DNA of 64,000 bases, from assembly GCA_017644005.1 (NCBI GenBank), contig JAEPMJ010000001.1, forward strand, positions 1,054,001-1,118,000, read 5' to 3'. Shown here piece by piece: positions 52,772 through 63,200 of this stretch. This DNA is from Rhizobiaceae bacterium (GTDB lineage: Bacteria > Pseudomonadota > Alphaproteobacteria > Rhizobiales > Rhizobiaceae). Below the pieces are notes generated by a model. The model was not told the DNA's origin. It saw nothing but the letters and a program-made list of their open reading frames with translations, and did not search any database. Both the position numbers and the translations under genes were made by a program. Numbering within the stretch: position 1 is the stretch's first letter; each line of letters opens with the position of its first letter.

Positions 52772-53359
52772 TTAGGCGGCAGCACTGGTTTCCAGCGCCG
52801 CCAGCAGGCTGTCGGTTGTTTCGATGGTGGCGAATTCTCCGTCGAGGTTCGACAGCGTCATCGCGTGAATGTCTTCCGCGCTTTCGCGGCGGCCGCCATG
52901 GCCAGTGCGGTCGAACGTGTAGCAGGCGTCCTCGACCAGACGCGCGTCGAAGCCCAGATTGCCGGCCAGGCGGGCAGTGGTCTCGACGCAGTGATTGGTC
53001 GTCGCGCCGACGAGAACAACCGTATCGACCGCAGCATTGCGAAGGCGCTGTTCGAGGTCGGTTCCGATGAAGCCGGAATTGACCGATTTCACCAGAACCG
53101 GCTCTTCGCCGATCTCGCGCGTTTCGTCCATGGAGGCAAAGCCAGGCAATTCCGGCCGCAGAAGCGAGCCGGGATTGGTGGATGCATGGCGGATGTGAAT
53201 CACATGCATGCCGCGGCGGCGGAACGCATCAAGCAACCGCGCCATGTTGGATACCGCTTCAGGATTGTTGCGGCGCTCGCCATTGGCCTCGCGTTGCAGA
53301 AAGCCCTTCTGCACGTCGATGACGACGAGGGCGGTGGTGGCTGGATTCAGCTTTGTCAT
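52772..53359 (-). CDS. Isochorismatase-family cysteine hydrolase
   Basis: A 195-residue hydrolase with the isochorismatase-like catalytic triad: Asp in ALVVIDVQKGFL, Lys in EEPVLVKSVNSGFIGTDL and nucleophile Cys in GATTNHCVETTARLAGNLGFDARLVEDACYTFDR. All three residues are present, so it is likely an active amidohydrolase of nicotinamidase-like type. The substrate is unknown. It follows the deleted paiB and ends 10 bases before the fadJ start, so it is probably in one transcript with them. Confidence 0.9.
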   Translation of the reverse strand: MTKLNPATTALVVIDVQKGFLQREANGERRNNPEAVSNMARLLDAFRRRGMHVIHIRHASTNPGSLLRPELPGFASMDETREIGEEPVLVKSVNSGFIGTDLEQRLRNAAVDTVVLVGATTNHCVETTARLAGNLGFDARLVEDACYTFDRTGHGGRRESAEDIHAMTLSNLDGEFATIETTDSLLAALETSAAA

Positions 53360-53368
53360 CGGTATGCC

Positions 53369-53686
53369 CTAACGCCCGCCGGCTTCGAGTGCCTGCATCT
53401 GCGCCGAAACCGCTTGCGCGCCCAAGCGCTCGTCCGCCGCAAGGCCGCTCACGACACCTGCGCGGTCGGCATCGGATTTGTGCTGATTGAGCTTCCAGTG
53501 CGGGTTGCCCTTGGCGACATGCGCCTCGATCACGAGGTCGTCGCCTTCTTCCCGCAGCAGCACGGGTAGATGCGAGGCATGCAACCCGTCCGGCCCGCTC
53601 GACACGAGCGCAGCGAACTGGATGTCGCGCATCGCAGCCACCGGAACGTCGCGGCGCTCTTCGCGAGCACTGCTCGGCATATACAT
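53369..53686 (-). pseudogene. Internally deleted PaiB-like (FMN-binding negative transcriptional regulator)
   Basis: A 105-residue frame, half the normal ~205. The first ~65 residues ([15 protein letters not shown]...[39 protein letters not shown]) match the PaiB start. They join directly to what in PaiB is the C-terminus ([18 protein letters not shown]...AVSAQMQALE). The ~95 residues between, including the GPHAYISPSWY region, are gone. The frame is still open, with GGAGG before the ATG. It is probably a non-functional remnant, though a short product could be made. Confidence 0.82.
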
Positions 53687-53698
53687 GGCGCGCCTCCG

Positions 53699-54907
<1,209 letters not shown>

Positions 54908-54959
54908 CTTGCATCTCCTTGCAAAGGGGACGCCGGAGTGCGGCGCCCGGTGTGTTTCG

Positions 54960-55592
54960 TCACATGCCCGAGGGCATCAGATCTTCAGGGGCTGCCCAGC
55001 CGGGCAGCGCACGAATACGTTCAAGCCATGCGGCGACCGCGGGGAATTCATTCCAGTCGGCATCCACCTGTTCGGGCCAGAAAAGGTAACCGCAGAGCGA
55101 TAAGTCGGCGATTGTGGCGCGGTCCGCCGCAACCCACTCGCGGCCGCTGAGGTGGGTATTGAGCACCTTCCAGGCGTCGCGCGCCCGGCCATAGATGAAC
55201 TCCGCCGCCGGATCGCCCTTCTTGCCACGGAAATGGCGCATGAAGCGCTCCGTTGCAGTGTAGCTGGTGAGCTTGTGGTTATCGAACAAGATCCAGCGCA
55301 GGATTTCGAGCTCCTCAGCCTCGGTCCTATGGCCGAATTTGCCGAAATGACGCGACAGATAGATCAGGATCGCGCCTGACTGGCTGAGAATAAGATCGCT
55401 GCCTTCGCGGTGATGGATCAGAACCGGCGCCTCGCCCATCACGTTGAGCTCGCGATATTCTGCGGAGCGCGTCGCGCCTTTGAAAAACTTCACGCCCAGC
55501 GGCTGCCAGTCGGCGCCGCAGAGTTCGAGCATCAGCGCTGCCTTGTATGAGTTGCCGCTTTCGGAAAAGCAGTGCAGATCAAACTCGCTCAT
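54960..55592 (-). CDS. Glutathione S-transferase family protein
   Basis: A 210-residue GST: the thioredoxin domain FDLHCFSESGNSYKAALMLELCGADWQPLGVKFF, with a Ser in place of the usual start residue, is followed by VLIHHREGSDLILSQSGAILIYLSRHFGKFG and a helical C-terminal domain with TIADLSLCGYLFWPEQV. AGGAG precedes the ATG. It lies between thiolase and a PaaI-type thioesterase, so the substrate may be a CoA-linked or reactive degradation intermediate; this is not proven. Confidence 0.92.
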   Translation of the reverse strand: MSEFDLHCFSESGNSYKAALMLELCGADWQPLGVKFFKGATRSAEYRELNVMGEAPVLIHHREGSDLILSQSGAILIYLSRHFGKFGHRTEAEELEILRWILFDNHKLTSYTATERFMRHFRGKKGDPAAEFIYGRARDAWKVLNTHLSGREWVAADRATIADLSLCGYLFWPEQVDADWNEFPAVAAWLERIRALPGWAAPEDLMPSGM

Positions 55593-55601
55593 ACATTGCT
55601 C

Positions 55602-56039
55602 CTATTCGGCCGCCAGCGCGGCTTTTGCGACAGGGGTGAGCTTCATGCTGGAAACAGAACGCGCAGCCAGTTCGCCGTCGGGGCCGTATAGCTCGGCTTC
55701 GAGAAAAGCGACCGACCTGCCGGCGCGCACCACACGAGCCTCGACCTCCACCCGCCCATGCTGAACCGCGCGCAGGAAATGCGTGTGAACGTCGATCGAG
55801 GCCTGCCGGTTCACCATGCCGAGGCTGATGAAGCAGTTGAAGCCCATCGCATCGTCCATCATCGCGATCAGGAAGCCGCCCTGCACCACACCGCCGAAGT
55901 TAATCACGTCGCGCGGCGGATTGAAGGCAAGCCGCAAGGTCATTGCCTCGCGGTCCCAGCTCAGCACCTCCATGCCCAGCCATTTGGCCGTCGGCGGCGC
56001 ATTGTCCTTGCTGAAGCTGGCAAGCGGATCGGCGGACAT
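55602..56039 (-). CDS. PaaI-family acyl-CoA thioesterase
   Basis: A 145-residue hotdog protein: WLGMEVLSWDREAMTLRLAFNPPRDVINFGGVVQGGFLIAMMDDAMGFNC (with the catalytic Asp/Gly-Gly region), followed by SIDVHTHFLRAVQHGRVEVEARVVRAGRSVAFLEAELY. The start MSADPLASF at 56039 lies 2 bases past the acyl-CoA dehydrogenase stop with GAGGAG upstream. The longer frame to 56213 would overlap that gene and is rejected. It likely hydrolyses acyl- or aryl-CoA esters to free CoA. Confidence 0.9.
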   Translation of the reverse strand: MSADPLASFSKDNAPPTAKWLGMEVLSWDREAMTLRLAFNPPRDVINFGGVVQGGFLIAMMDDAMGFNCFISLGMVNRQASIDVHTHFLRAVQHGRVEVEARVVRAGRSVAFLEAELYGPDGELAARSVSSMKLTPVAKAALAAE

Positions 56040-56041
56040 CG

Positions 56042-57214
56042 CTAGAGGCTCCTCGCGATCAGCAGCTTCATGATTTCGTTGGTGCCGCCATAAATGCGCT
56101 GGACGCGGGCATCGCGATACATGCGCGCAATCGGATATTCGTTCATGTAGCCATAACCGCCGAAGAGCTGCAGGCATTCGTCGACGATCTTGCACTGCAG
56201 GTCGGTCAGCCAATATTTGGCCATCGATGCGGTGACAGGGTCGAGACCGCCGTCGAGGTGGCGAGCGACGCAGTCATTGTAGAAGACACGGCCGATGGTC
56301 GCCTCGGTCTTGAGTTCGGCCAGTTTGAACTGGGTGTTCTGGAAGTCGATGACGGCTTTGCCGAAGGCCTTGCGCTCCTTCACGTAGTCGATCGTGACGG
56401 TGAGCGCGCGCTCGATCATGCCGACCGCCTGACCGGCGATCAGCAAGCGCTCCTGGGGAAGCTGCTGCATCAGCTGGACAAAGCCCTGGCCTTCCTCGTT
56501 ACCGAGCAGATTGGACGTCGGCACCTTCAGATCGTTGAAGAACAACTCCGAGGTGTCATTGGCCTTCAATCCGATCTTGTCGAGATTGCGTCCACGTTCA
56601 AAGCCATCCGCGCCATCGGTTTCGACAACGATCAGCGACGTGCCCTTGGCGCCCGCCGACGGGTCGGTCTTGGCGACCACGATGATGAGATTGGCCAGCT
56701 GGCCATTGGTGATGAAAGTCTTCGAACCGTTGAGGCGGTACTGGTTGCCGTCCTTTTCAGCGCGCGTCTTAACGCCCTGAAGGTCCGAACCGGCGCCCGG
56801 CTCGGTCATGGCGATGGCGCCGATCAGCTCACCGGACGCCATTCTGGGCAGCCATTTCTTCTTCTGCTCCTCGGAGCCGTAATGAAGGATGTAGGGCGCG
56901 ACGATGGCATTGTGCAGCGCGATGCCGAAACCGTCGACACCGACATGCCCCAGCGCCATGGTGATCGCACTTTCATGCGCGTAGGTGCCACCCGAGCCGC
57001 CATATTCCTCAGGCATGGAAGCGCAGAGAAGTCCGTTTGCGCCCGCCTTTTCCCAGCTTGCGCGGTCGAACGATTCGGCCTTCTCGAATTCGTCGTAACG
57101 CGGCGCAATTTCAGCTTCGAGGAACTTGGTCGCCATGTCATAAAGCATGGCGACGTCCTCGGACGCCCATTCCGGCCTGGGGCGCTGCAGGATTTCAGCT
57201 GGTCTGGCGGCCAT
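56042..57214 (-). CDS. Acyl-CoA dehydrogenase
   Basis: A 390-residue flavoenzyme that makes the alpha-beta double bond of acyl-CoA and passes electrons to ETF. Seen are GSDLQGVKTRAEKDGNQYRLNGSKTFITNGQLANLIIVVAKTD, the FAD/substrate region LQQLPQERLLIAGQAVG, and the C-terminal WLTDLQCKIVDECLQLFGGYGYMNEYPIARMYRDARVQRIYGGTNEIMKLLIARSL. The catalytic Glu is in YGGTNEI. A GGGAG precedes the ATG. A palindrome GTTCAA-CC-TTGAAC is 38 bp upstream and may be its operator. Confidence 0.95.
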   Translation of the reverse strand: MAARPAEILQRPRPEWASEDVAMLYDMATKFLEAEIAPRYDEFEKAESFDRASWEKAGANGLLCASMPEEYGGSGGTYAHESAITMALGHVGVDGFGIALHNAIVAPYILHYGSEEQKKKWLPRMASGELIGAIAMTEPGAGSDLQGVKTRAEKDGNQYRLNGSKTFITNGQLANLIIVVAKTDPSAGAKGTSLIVVETDGADGFERGRNLDKIGLKANDTSELFFNDLKVPTSNLLGNEEGQGFVQLMQQLPQERLLIAGQAVGMIERALTVTIDYVKERKAFGKAVIDFQNTQFKLAELKTEATIGRVFYNDCVARHLDGGLDPVTASMAKYWLTDLQCKIVDECLQLFGGYGYMNEYPIARMYRDARVQRIYGGTNEIMKLLIARSL

Positions 57215-57251
57215 TCTCTTCTCCCGTGGAACGCCGGCATACTACCAACAA

Positions 57252-57265
57252 GTTCAACCTTGAAC
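57252..57265. promoter_or_regulatory. Palindrome upstream of the acyl-CoA dehydrogenase operon
   Basis: GTTCAA-CC-TTGAAC is a perfect inverted repeat 38 bp before the ATG at 57214, in the gap after the other acyl-CoA dehydrogenase. It may bind a fatty-acid or CoA-responsive regulator; none is encoded next to it. Confidence 0.5.
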
Positions 57266-57363
57266 AGTAGTGGCTCGGCCCTGGACCATTACATTCGTGC
57301 GGGCGCGCCAGGATTGCCGGGGCGGCTCGCGGCGCGGCCAAAGCCGGCGCCGCAACGTCACGC

Positions 57364-59160
57364 CTAGAACGCCTCCGCCGGCAGCGCCATCATGGAGTCT
57401 GCCCCTGCCGAGATCCGGGCGAGCCGTGTCGCCGTTTCCGGCAGCAGACGCTCCATGAAAAAGGTAGCGGTAACAAGCTTGTTGTCGAGAAATGCCGATG
57501 AGCCGTTGGCGCCATCGGCCAGCTTTTCCTGTGCGCTCCTGGCCATCTGCGCCCACATATAGCCCAGCGCCACCAGGCCGAAGAGATGCATGAAGTCGGT
57601 CGAGGCGGCTCCCGCATTGTCGGGCTTGGCCATGGCGTTCTGCATCAGCCACATGGTGGACGCCTGAAGGTCGTTGAGGCCTTTCTTGAGCGCCTTTGTG
57701 TAGGGCTTCATCTTCTCGTCTTCGCGGTGCGCCTCGCAGAAGTCGCCGACTTCCTTGAAGAACGCCTGAATGGCGCGGCCGCCATTGGCCGGCAGCTTGC
57801 GTCCCACGAGATCGAGCGCCTGAATGCCGTTCGCGCCCTCGTAGATCATGGCGATGCGGGCATCGCGCACGAACTGGCTCATGCCGTGCTCTTCAATGTA
57901 ACCATGGCCGCCGAAGAGCTGCTGCGCCATCACCGCATGGTCGAAACCCTTGTCGGTTAGCACGCCCTTGATGATCGGGGTCATGAGGCTCAGCAGGTCG
58001 TCGGCCTCCTGCACCTCCTTGTCATCGCCGGAGCGGTGCGCGACGTCGGACTTGATCGCGGTCCACAGCACGAGCGCGCGGCCGCCCTCGTTGAACGCGC
58101 GCATGGTCATCAGCGAACGGCGCACATCAGGGTGCACGATGATGGGATCGGCTTTCTTGTCCGGCGCTTTCGGGCCCGTGAGCGCCCGGCCCTGAATGCG
58201 TTCGCGCGCATAGTCGGCGGCGTTCTGATAGGCGACCTCGGCAATCGAAAGTCCCTGAAGGCCGACGCCGAGGCGCGCTTCGTTCATCATCACGAACATC
58301 GCCTTGAGGCCGGCATTCTCGCCGCCGATCAGATAGCCGGTGGCGTCATCGTAATTGAGCACGCAGGTCGAATTGCCGTGAATGCCCATCTTCTCTTCGA
58401 TCGACCCGCAGGAAACGCCATTTCGTTCCCCCGGTTCGCCGTTTTCGTCGAGCAGGAACTTCGGAACGATGAACAGCGAGATACCCTTCACGCCTTCCGG
58501 CGCGCCCTCGATACGGGCCAGCACCAGATGCACGATGTTGTCGGACATGTCGTGCTCGCCGGCGGAGATGAAGATTTTCTGGCCGGAAATCTTGTATGAG
58601 CCGTCAGCCTGCGGCACCGCCTTGGAGCGCAGCATGCCCAGATCGGTGCCGCAGTGCGGCTCGGTCAGGTTCATGGTGCCGGTCCAGGTGCCCTCGATCA
58701 TCTTGGGCAGCCAGGTCTGCTTCTGCTCGTCGGAGCCATGTTCGACGATCGCCGCCACCGCACCCTGGGTCAGGCCCGGATACATCATCAGCGCCATATT
58801 GGCGGAGATCATGTACTCGCTGACGGCGGAGTGCACCGAATACGGCAGGCCCTGACCGCCGTACTCGGCCGGCGCTGCAAGGCCCAGCCAGCCGCCCTGG
58901 CAATATTGGTCGTAGGCGTCCTTGAAGCCCTTCGGCGTCGTTACCGAGCCATCGTCATGGCGCACACAGCCTTCCATGTCGCCGACGCGATTGAGCGGCT
59001 GGAGCACGTTTTCGGCCAGCTTGGCGCCTTCGGCAAGAATGGCCTCCAGTACGTCTGGCGTGGCATCCGAAAAGCCGGGAAGGTTAGAGTAGCGTTCGTA
59101 GCCCAGAACGTCCCGGAGCACAAAAAGCGTGTCCTCGACCGGTGCTTTGTAGGTCGGCAT
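57364..59160 (-). CDS. Acyl-CoA dehydrogenase, long form with C-terminal domain (DmdC-like)
   Basis: A 598-residue enzyme. The N-terminal segment [30 protein letters not shown] is typical of the 3-methylmercaptopropionyl-CoA dehydrogenase-like branch. The core has [40 protein letters not shown] and [19 protein letters not shown]. The region [44 protein letters not shown] has the catalytic Glu in YEGANG. A C-terminal all-helical domain follows. Start at 59160 has GGAGG upstream; the longer frame to 59241 includes the palindromic operator. Despite the name, the substrate may be a different fatty acyl-CoA. Confidence 0.93.
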   Translation of the reverse strand: MPTYKAPVEDTLFVLRDVLGYERYSNLPGFSDATPDVLEAILAEGAKLAENVLQPLNRVGDMEGCVRHDDGSVTTPKGFKDAYDQYCQGGWLGLAAPAEYGGQGLPYSVHSAVSEYMISANMALMMYPGLTQGAVAAIVEHGSDEQKQTWLPKMIEGTWTGTMNLTEPHCGTDLGMLRSKAVPQADGSYKISGQKIFISAGEHDMSDNIVHLVLARIEGAPEGVKGISLFIVPKFLLDENGEPGERNGVSCGSIEEKMGIHGNSTCVLNYDDATGYLIGGENAGLKAMFVMMNEARLGVGLQGLSIAEVAYQNAADYARERIQGRALTGPKAPDKKADPIIVHPDVRRSLMTMRAFNEGGRALVLWTAIKSDVAHRSGDDKEVQEADDLLSLMTPIIKGVLTDKGFDHAVMAQQLFGGHGYIEEHGMSQFVRDARIAMIYEGANGIQALDLVGRKLPANGGRAIQAFFKEVGDFCEAHREDEKMKPYTKALKKGLNDLQASTMWLMQNAMAKPDNAGAASTDFMHLFGLVALGYMWAQMARSAQEKLADGANGSSAFLDNKLVTATFFMERLLPETATRLARISAGADSMMALPAEAF

Positions 59161-59240
59161 GGGTTCCTCCGAAAATACAAATCTGCGCCTCGCAGCGAGC
59201 GGGCGCAAGGTGAGATCGGCATTCGGAGCGCGACCTACCA

Positions 59241-59270
59241 AATTTTGACGTTTGCGTAAACGTCAAAATT
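59241..59270. promoter_or_regulatory. 30-bp perfect palindrome, likely MerR operator
   Basis: Arms of 13 bp (AATTTTGACGTTT and AAACGTCAAAATT) flank a GCGT spacer with no mismatch. It lies between the MerR gene and the acyl-CoA dehydrogenase it probably regulates, 81 bp before the latter's start. The TTGACGTTT/AAACGTCAA core resembles operators of MerR-type regulators of acyl-CoA degradation. Confidence 0.75.
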
Positions 59271-59367
59271 TTCGAATTCGCTTATCCCAGCAGCAAGGGC
59301 GGCGGCGGCTTTCGCCGCCACCGCCATATATGAAAGTGAAAAGACAAGACCGTCGGCCGGTTCGGAT

Positions 59368-59802
59368 TCAGGCGCGCGCTGCGAGCTGACCCCGAACCTT
59401 GTCGATCAGGCCATCCAGATCGGCAAGCGCCTGCGCGAGTTCCTCGCGCTGCTTTTCCAGCCGTCCGCGCTGACGCTCGGATTTGTCGAGCACCACTTTG
59501 AGCTGGCGAACGTTGGAGCCTTCCGGATCGTACAGGTCGAGTATCTGCTTGATGTCGCGCAGCGAGAAGCCGACGCGACGCCCGAGCAGCACAAAGTCGA
59601 GGCGTTTGCGGTCGGACGACCGGTAGAGCCTGGTTGCGCCCTGGCGGATGGGCTGGATCAGCCCTTTGTCCTCGTAGAACCGCAGCGCACGCAGCGTAAC
59701 GCCAAATTCGCGCGCCATATCGCCAATTCTCGTGAGGTTTTCGGAACCGGAATCCGAACCACCGCCACCGGCCGGGTCGAACCCAGCTGAGGTGAAGTTC
59801 AT
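59368..59802 (-). CDS. MerR family regulator
   Basis: A 144-residue regulator. The N-terminal wHTH LTRIGDMAREFGVTLRALRFYEDKGLIQPIRQGATRLYRSSDRKRLDFVLLGRRVGFSLRDIKQILDLYD is preceded by a 20-residue Gly/Ser-rich extension. A dimerisation coiled coil (VLDKSERQRGRLEKQREELAQALADLDGLIDKVRGQL) follows. There are no conserved metal-binding cysteines, so it is not a metal sensor. It lies upstream of the acyl-CoA dehydrogenase gene with a palindrome between, like LiuR-type regulators of acyl-CoA catabolism; the ligand is not known. GAGAGGA precedes the ATG. Confidence 0.92.
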   Translation of the reverse strand: MNFTSAGFDPAGGGGSDSGSENLTRIGDMAREFGVTLRALRFYEDKGLIQPIRQGATRLYRSSDRKRLDFVLLGRRVGFSLRDIKQILDLYDPEGSNVRQLKVVLDKSERQRGRLEKQREELAQALADLDGLIDKVRGQLAARA

Positions 59803-60225
59803 AATGTCCTCTCAAAATCCCCGGCGGGCACCGTATCGGGCCCATGACATCGGATCCCCTGGGGGTCAGGAATCCGGATCAGTTTCAGTCGAACGACCGG
59901 ATCCAGATGGAACCAGTCAACTTCATTGCCGGCCAAATAGTGCCGGTCGCCTCATGTTGCAACTGCGAAGAAACGCCACAGGCAAGCCACGCAGTGCAAT
60001 TTGCATCCTGGTAAGGTTGGTTAACGCCTTGTTTACCACGTTCGGGGAAAGGTGAGCGCGTCGGTGTACTGTGGATATCCTGTCATGCGTTGGCCACGGT
60101 TTTCCATTCGAAAAGTCCGGTGGTGCAACCCAGCCGTGACCATGGAAGACCGGACTTAGGCTGAATTCGCAGTCGCCCCGACCTCAAAAGCACCGGCTCC
60201 CTGCCGGTTGCGACGGCGGACAGGC
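59803..60225. other. Intergenic region between merR and podJ
   Basis: This 423-bp gap holds the divergent upstream regions of merR and podJ. It contains the CtrA-like box at 60021-60035, a GANTC site at 59870-59874, and no convincing open frame, tRNA or terminator. The rest looks like ordinary leader sequence. Confidence 0.6.
60021..60035 (+). promoter_or_regulatory. CtrA-like box upstream of podJ
   Basis: TTAA-N7-TTTA fits the CtrA consensus TTAA-N7-TTAA with one mismatch. It is about 190 bp before the podJ start. podJ is a cell-cycle-controlled polarity gene in related bacteria, so CtrA control is plausible. Confidence 0.45.
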
Positions 60226-63200
60226 ATGTCGATGAACAACAAACGGTCATATCTCGAATCAATCAACGCCGGACGGAGAAGGCGGCCGAATCCCTCCTTC
60301 CAGGATATGGACCGCACGCTGGCCCGGCTCGAAGGCCGCGGCGAAACCGGGCGCGAGGCTTTTCAGGCGCCGCGTCGCGGAGACCGTCAGCGCTATCGTG
60401 AAGACGACCACAATCAGTTTGCCGGACAGTATGATCGGTATGACGCGCCGCGCGGCGACGTGCGGCAGGGCTCATTCGATGCCCTGGCCCGCGACATGGG
60501 CCGCGCGCGCCAGCAGGAAGACAGCCTGGGCGCGGTGACGCGCGTGGCATCGGAACTCCAGGCGCTACGCGAAGAGCTTCGCCAACAGGTCGGCCAGGGC
60601 ATGCGGCGCGAATTCGATTCGCTTCGTTCCGATATCGAACGGCTCAGTGCAATGGCGCCGTCGTCGAGCGCCGGCGAAATCGGCGCGGAATTCGAGCGCC
60701 TTTCGGACGCGGTCCGGTCGCTCTCGGAACGCAGCGACGATCGCAGCGTCAATATGCTGCGGCTGGAGCTCGAAAAGGTCAAAGACACGCTTGGCGAGCT
60801 GGCGCGCGAAGAGACCCTGCGGTCAGTCGACCGACGCTGGTCGAGCCTTGAGAGCAAACTCGACCGCGCACCGGACCGGGGGCAATTCGAACCAACGCTG
60901 AAGGCGCTCAACAGCCAGCTGGAACGCATCGGCCATGCCGTGGACAGCCTGCCGGAATCGCTGTCGCTGCGCTCGCTCGAAGACAAGCTGCGCGGGCTGG
61001 CCGGCACGGTCGACCAGTTTTCCGCCAATTACGGCGCGCAAATGCCGGAGTCCTTTGCGCTGATAGAGCAGCGGCTCGATGAAATCACCCGGGCGATTGC
61101 CGCGTCGGCGGAAAATGCATCGTCGCAAACGTTCAACCCGGAGCCTTTCGAGCGCATCGAGGCGCGCGTCACTTCGCTGGCGCACCAGATCGAGGAATTG
61201 GCCGAGAATCAGACGTCCGAACAGGTGATCGACCGGCTTAACGCCCTGTCGCACCGTGTCGAAGAGATTGCGCAGCGAATCGAGGTGCCGGAATCCGCGG
61301 TGGAGGTTCTGGCCGACCAGATCAGCGCGATCGCCGGCAAGCTGGAACAGGATCCTGCCCGCAACTACGCCGACGTTATCTTCCAGGGAATGGAAGACCG
61401 GTTCGCGCAGATTTCCACGCTGCTGGAGCAGCGACAGGGCGATGCCATCGAGCAGGGCAAGCAGCTGTTCCGCGAGCTCGAGCGGCGACTGGAAACCGTA
61501 TCCGACAAGCTTGACCAGCGCTCCGCCGGCGCCGCGAGCGACGGGGCGGACCTGGTGGACGCGATGGAACGGCGTTTTGCCGAACTGACCGCCAACCTTG
61601 AAACCTATCGGCCGGCGACCGGCGACATGCAGGGAATGGCCGGACTTGAGGAGCGGCTGGATGACATTTCACGCCGGCTCGACAATTCCGGTCGCGACAT
61701 GGCGGGCATCGATCCCGAAGTGATCCGCAGCCTGGAGTCTCAGGTGGCCGCGCTTTCGGCCCATCTGCAGCAGCCCGGCCAGCCGCTGCCGGAGTTCGAG
61801 GACATATCGCCCCGCCTCGACCACATCGAGCAATCGCTTTCGCAGGGGCGCGAGGCGATGGTCGAGGCCGCCCGTCGGGCCGCCCAGGAGGCCGTGAGCA
61901 GCCTTCCGCCGAGCGCTGGCGGTGAGAGCCTTGCCGCATTCTCGGCCGAACTGAAGGCGTTCGAGGAGCTGTCGCGCAAATCGGACGAGCGCAACGCCAA
62001 AACCTTCGAGACCATTCATGATACGCTGCTGAAGATTGTCGACCGGCTCGGCACGCTGGAACAGCGGGGACCTGCACCCGAGAAAGTCCGCAAGCCCGAA
62101 TTCGCCGCCGCCGACACGCCGTCGATCGAAAGCGATTTCGGCGACGACCCGCAATTCGACGGTCCCGAACCGGCCGTCGGACCACAGGTCAGGTCGCCGG
62201 CCCAGGCAGCGGCAGCCGCGGCGCGACAGGCACTCGGTACGGGTGAGGAAACTGCCGAAGCGGGTGCGGAGAAGCGGTCGATGCTCGGCGGATTGACCCG
62301 CAAGTTTCGCAAGGAGCGCAAAACAGCCGAAGCGGAACTCGCAGGCTCGAACGCCGCCGGCGCGCCGAATTTGGACGAGCCGCTTGATCCGAGCGCGGCA
62401 AACCAGCCGATGGAACCCGGCTCTGGCGCGCCCAATCTCGACGCAATCATGAAACGCGTCCGCTCCGAGGAGGGTGGCCCCGGTCCGGCAAGCAGCATGG
62501 ACGCAGCCAAGTCTGACTTCATCGCCGCGGCGCGGCGTGCCGCGCAAGCCGCAGCGGCCGAGGCAGAAGCCATGAAACGTAAGGGTGACGGCGGCGGAAG
62601 CGGGCGCAAGCTCGGCGTTGGCGGCATTCTGAAAGGGCGCAGCAAGACCGCGCTCATGGCCGCAACGGCAATTGTCGTCGTTGTCGGTACATGGCAGCTT
62701 GGCGCAGCTCTGCTTTCCGACGATGGCACGGTCGAGGTCGCCATTTCCGAACAGGAGGCCATCGAACCGGCCCCCACGCCTCTTAGCGCAGAGATGGTTC
62801 AGCAGGACCCTGCTGTGCCGACGCCGGCTGGCGAAGGCGAAACCGTCATCGTGAACTCTGCCCGTGACGCGATCATGAGTTCTGCTCCGATCGATGAAGC
62901 CGCCGAATCCGGCAAGCTTGACGAGCGCATGGCAGCGGTCGAACCCATAACGTTGCCTGAGAGTGTCGACGCGGTCGACCCTGCAACCATGGACACCTCC
63001 GCGCCGGTTGAAGCCGGCCCGGTGGCGCTGCGCGAAGCCGCCGACGCCGGCGACGCGAAGGCGATGTTCGAAATCGGCAATCGTTATGCCGACGGGCGTG
63101 GTGTCGCAGCCGACATGGCTGCCGCGGCGGAATGGTACGAACGCTCGGCCGAACTCGGCTATGCGCCCGCCGAATACCGTCTGGGCAATCTCTACGAGCG

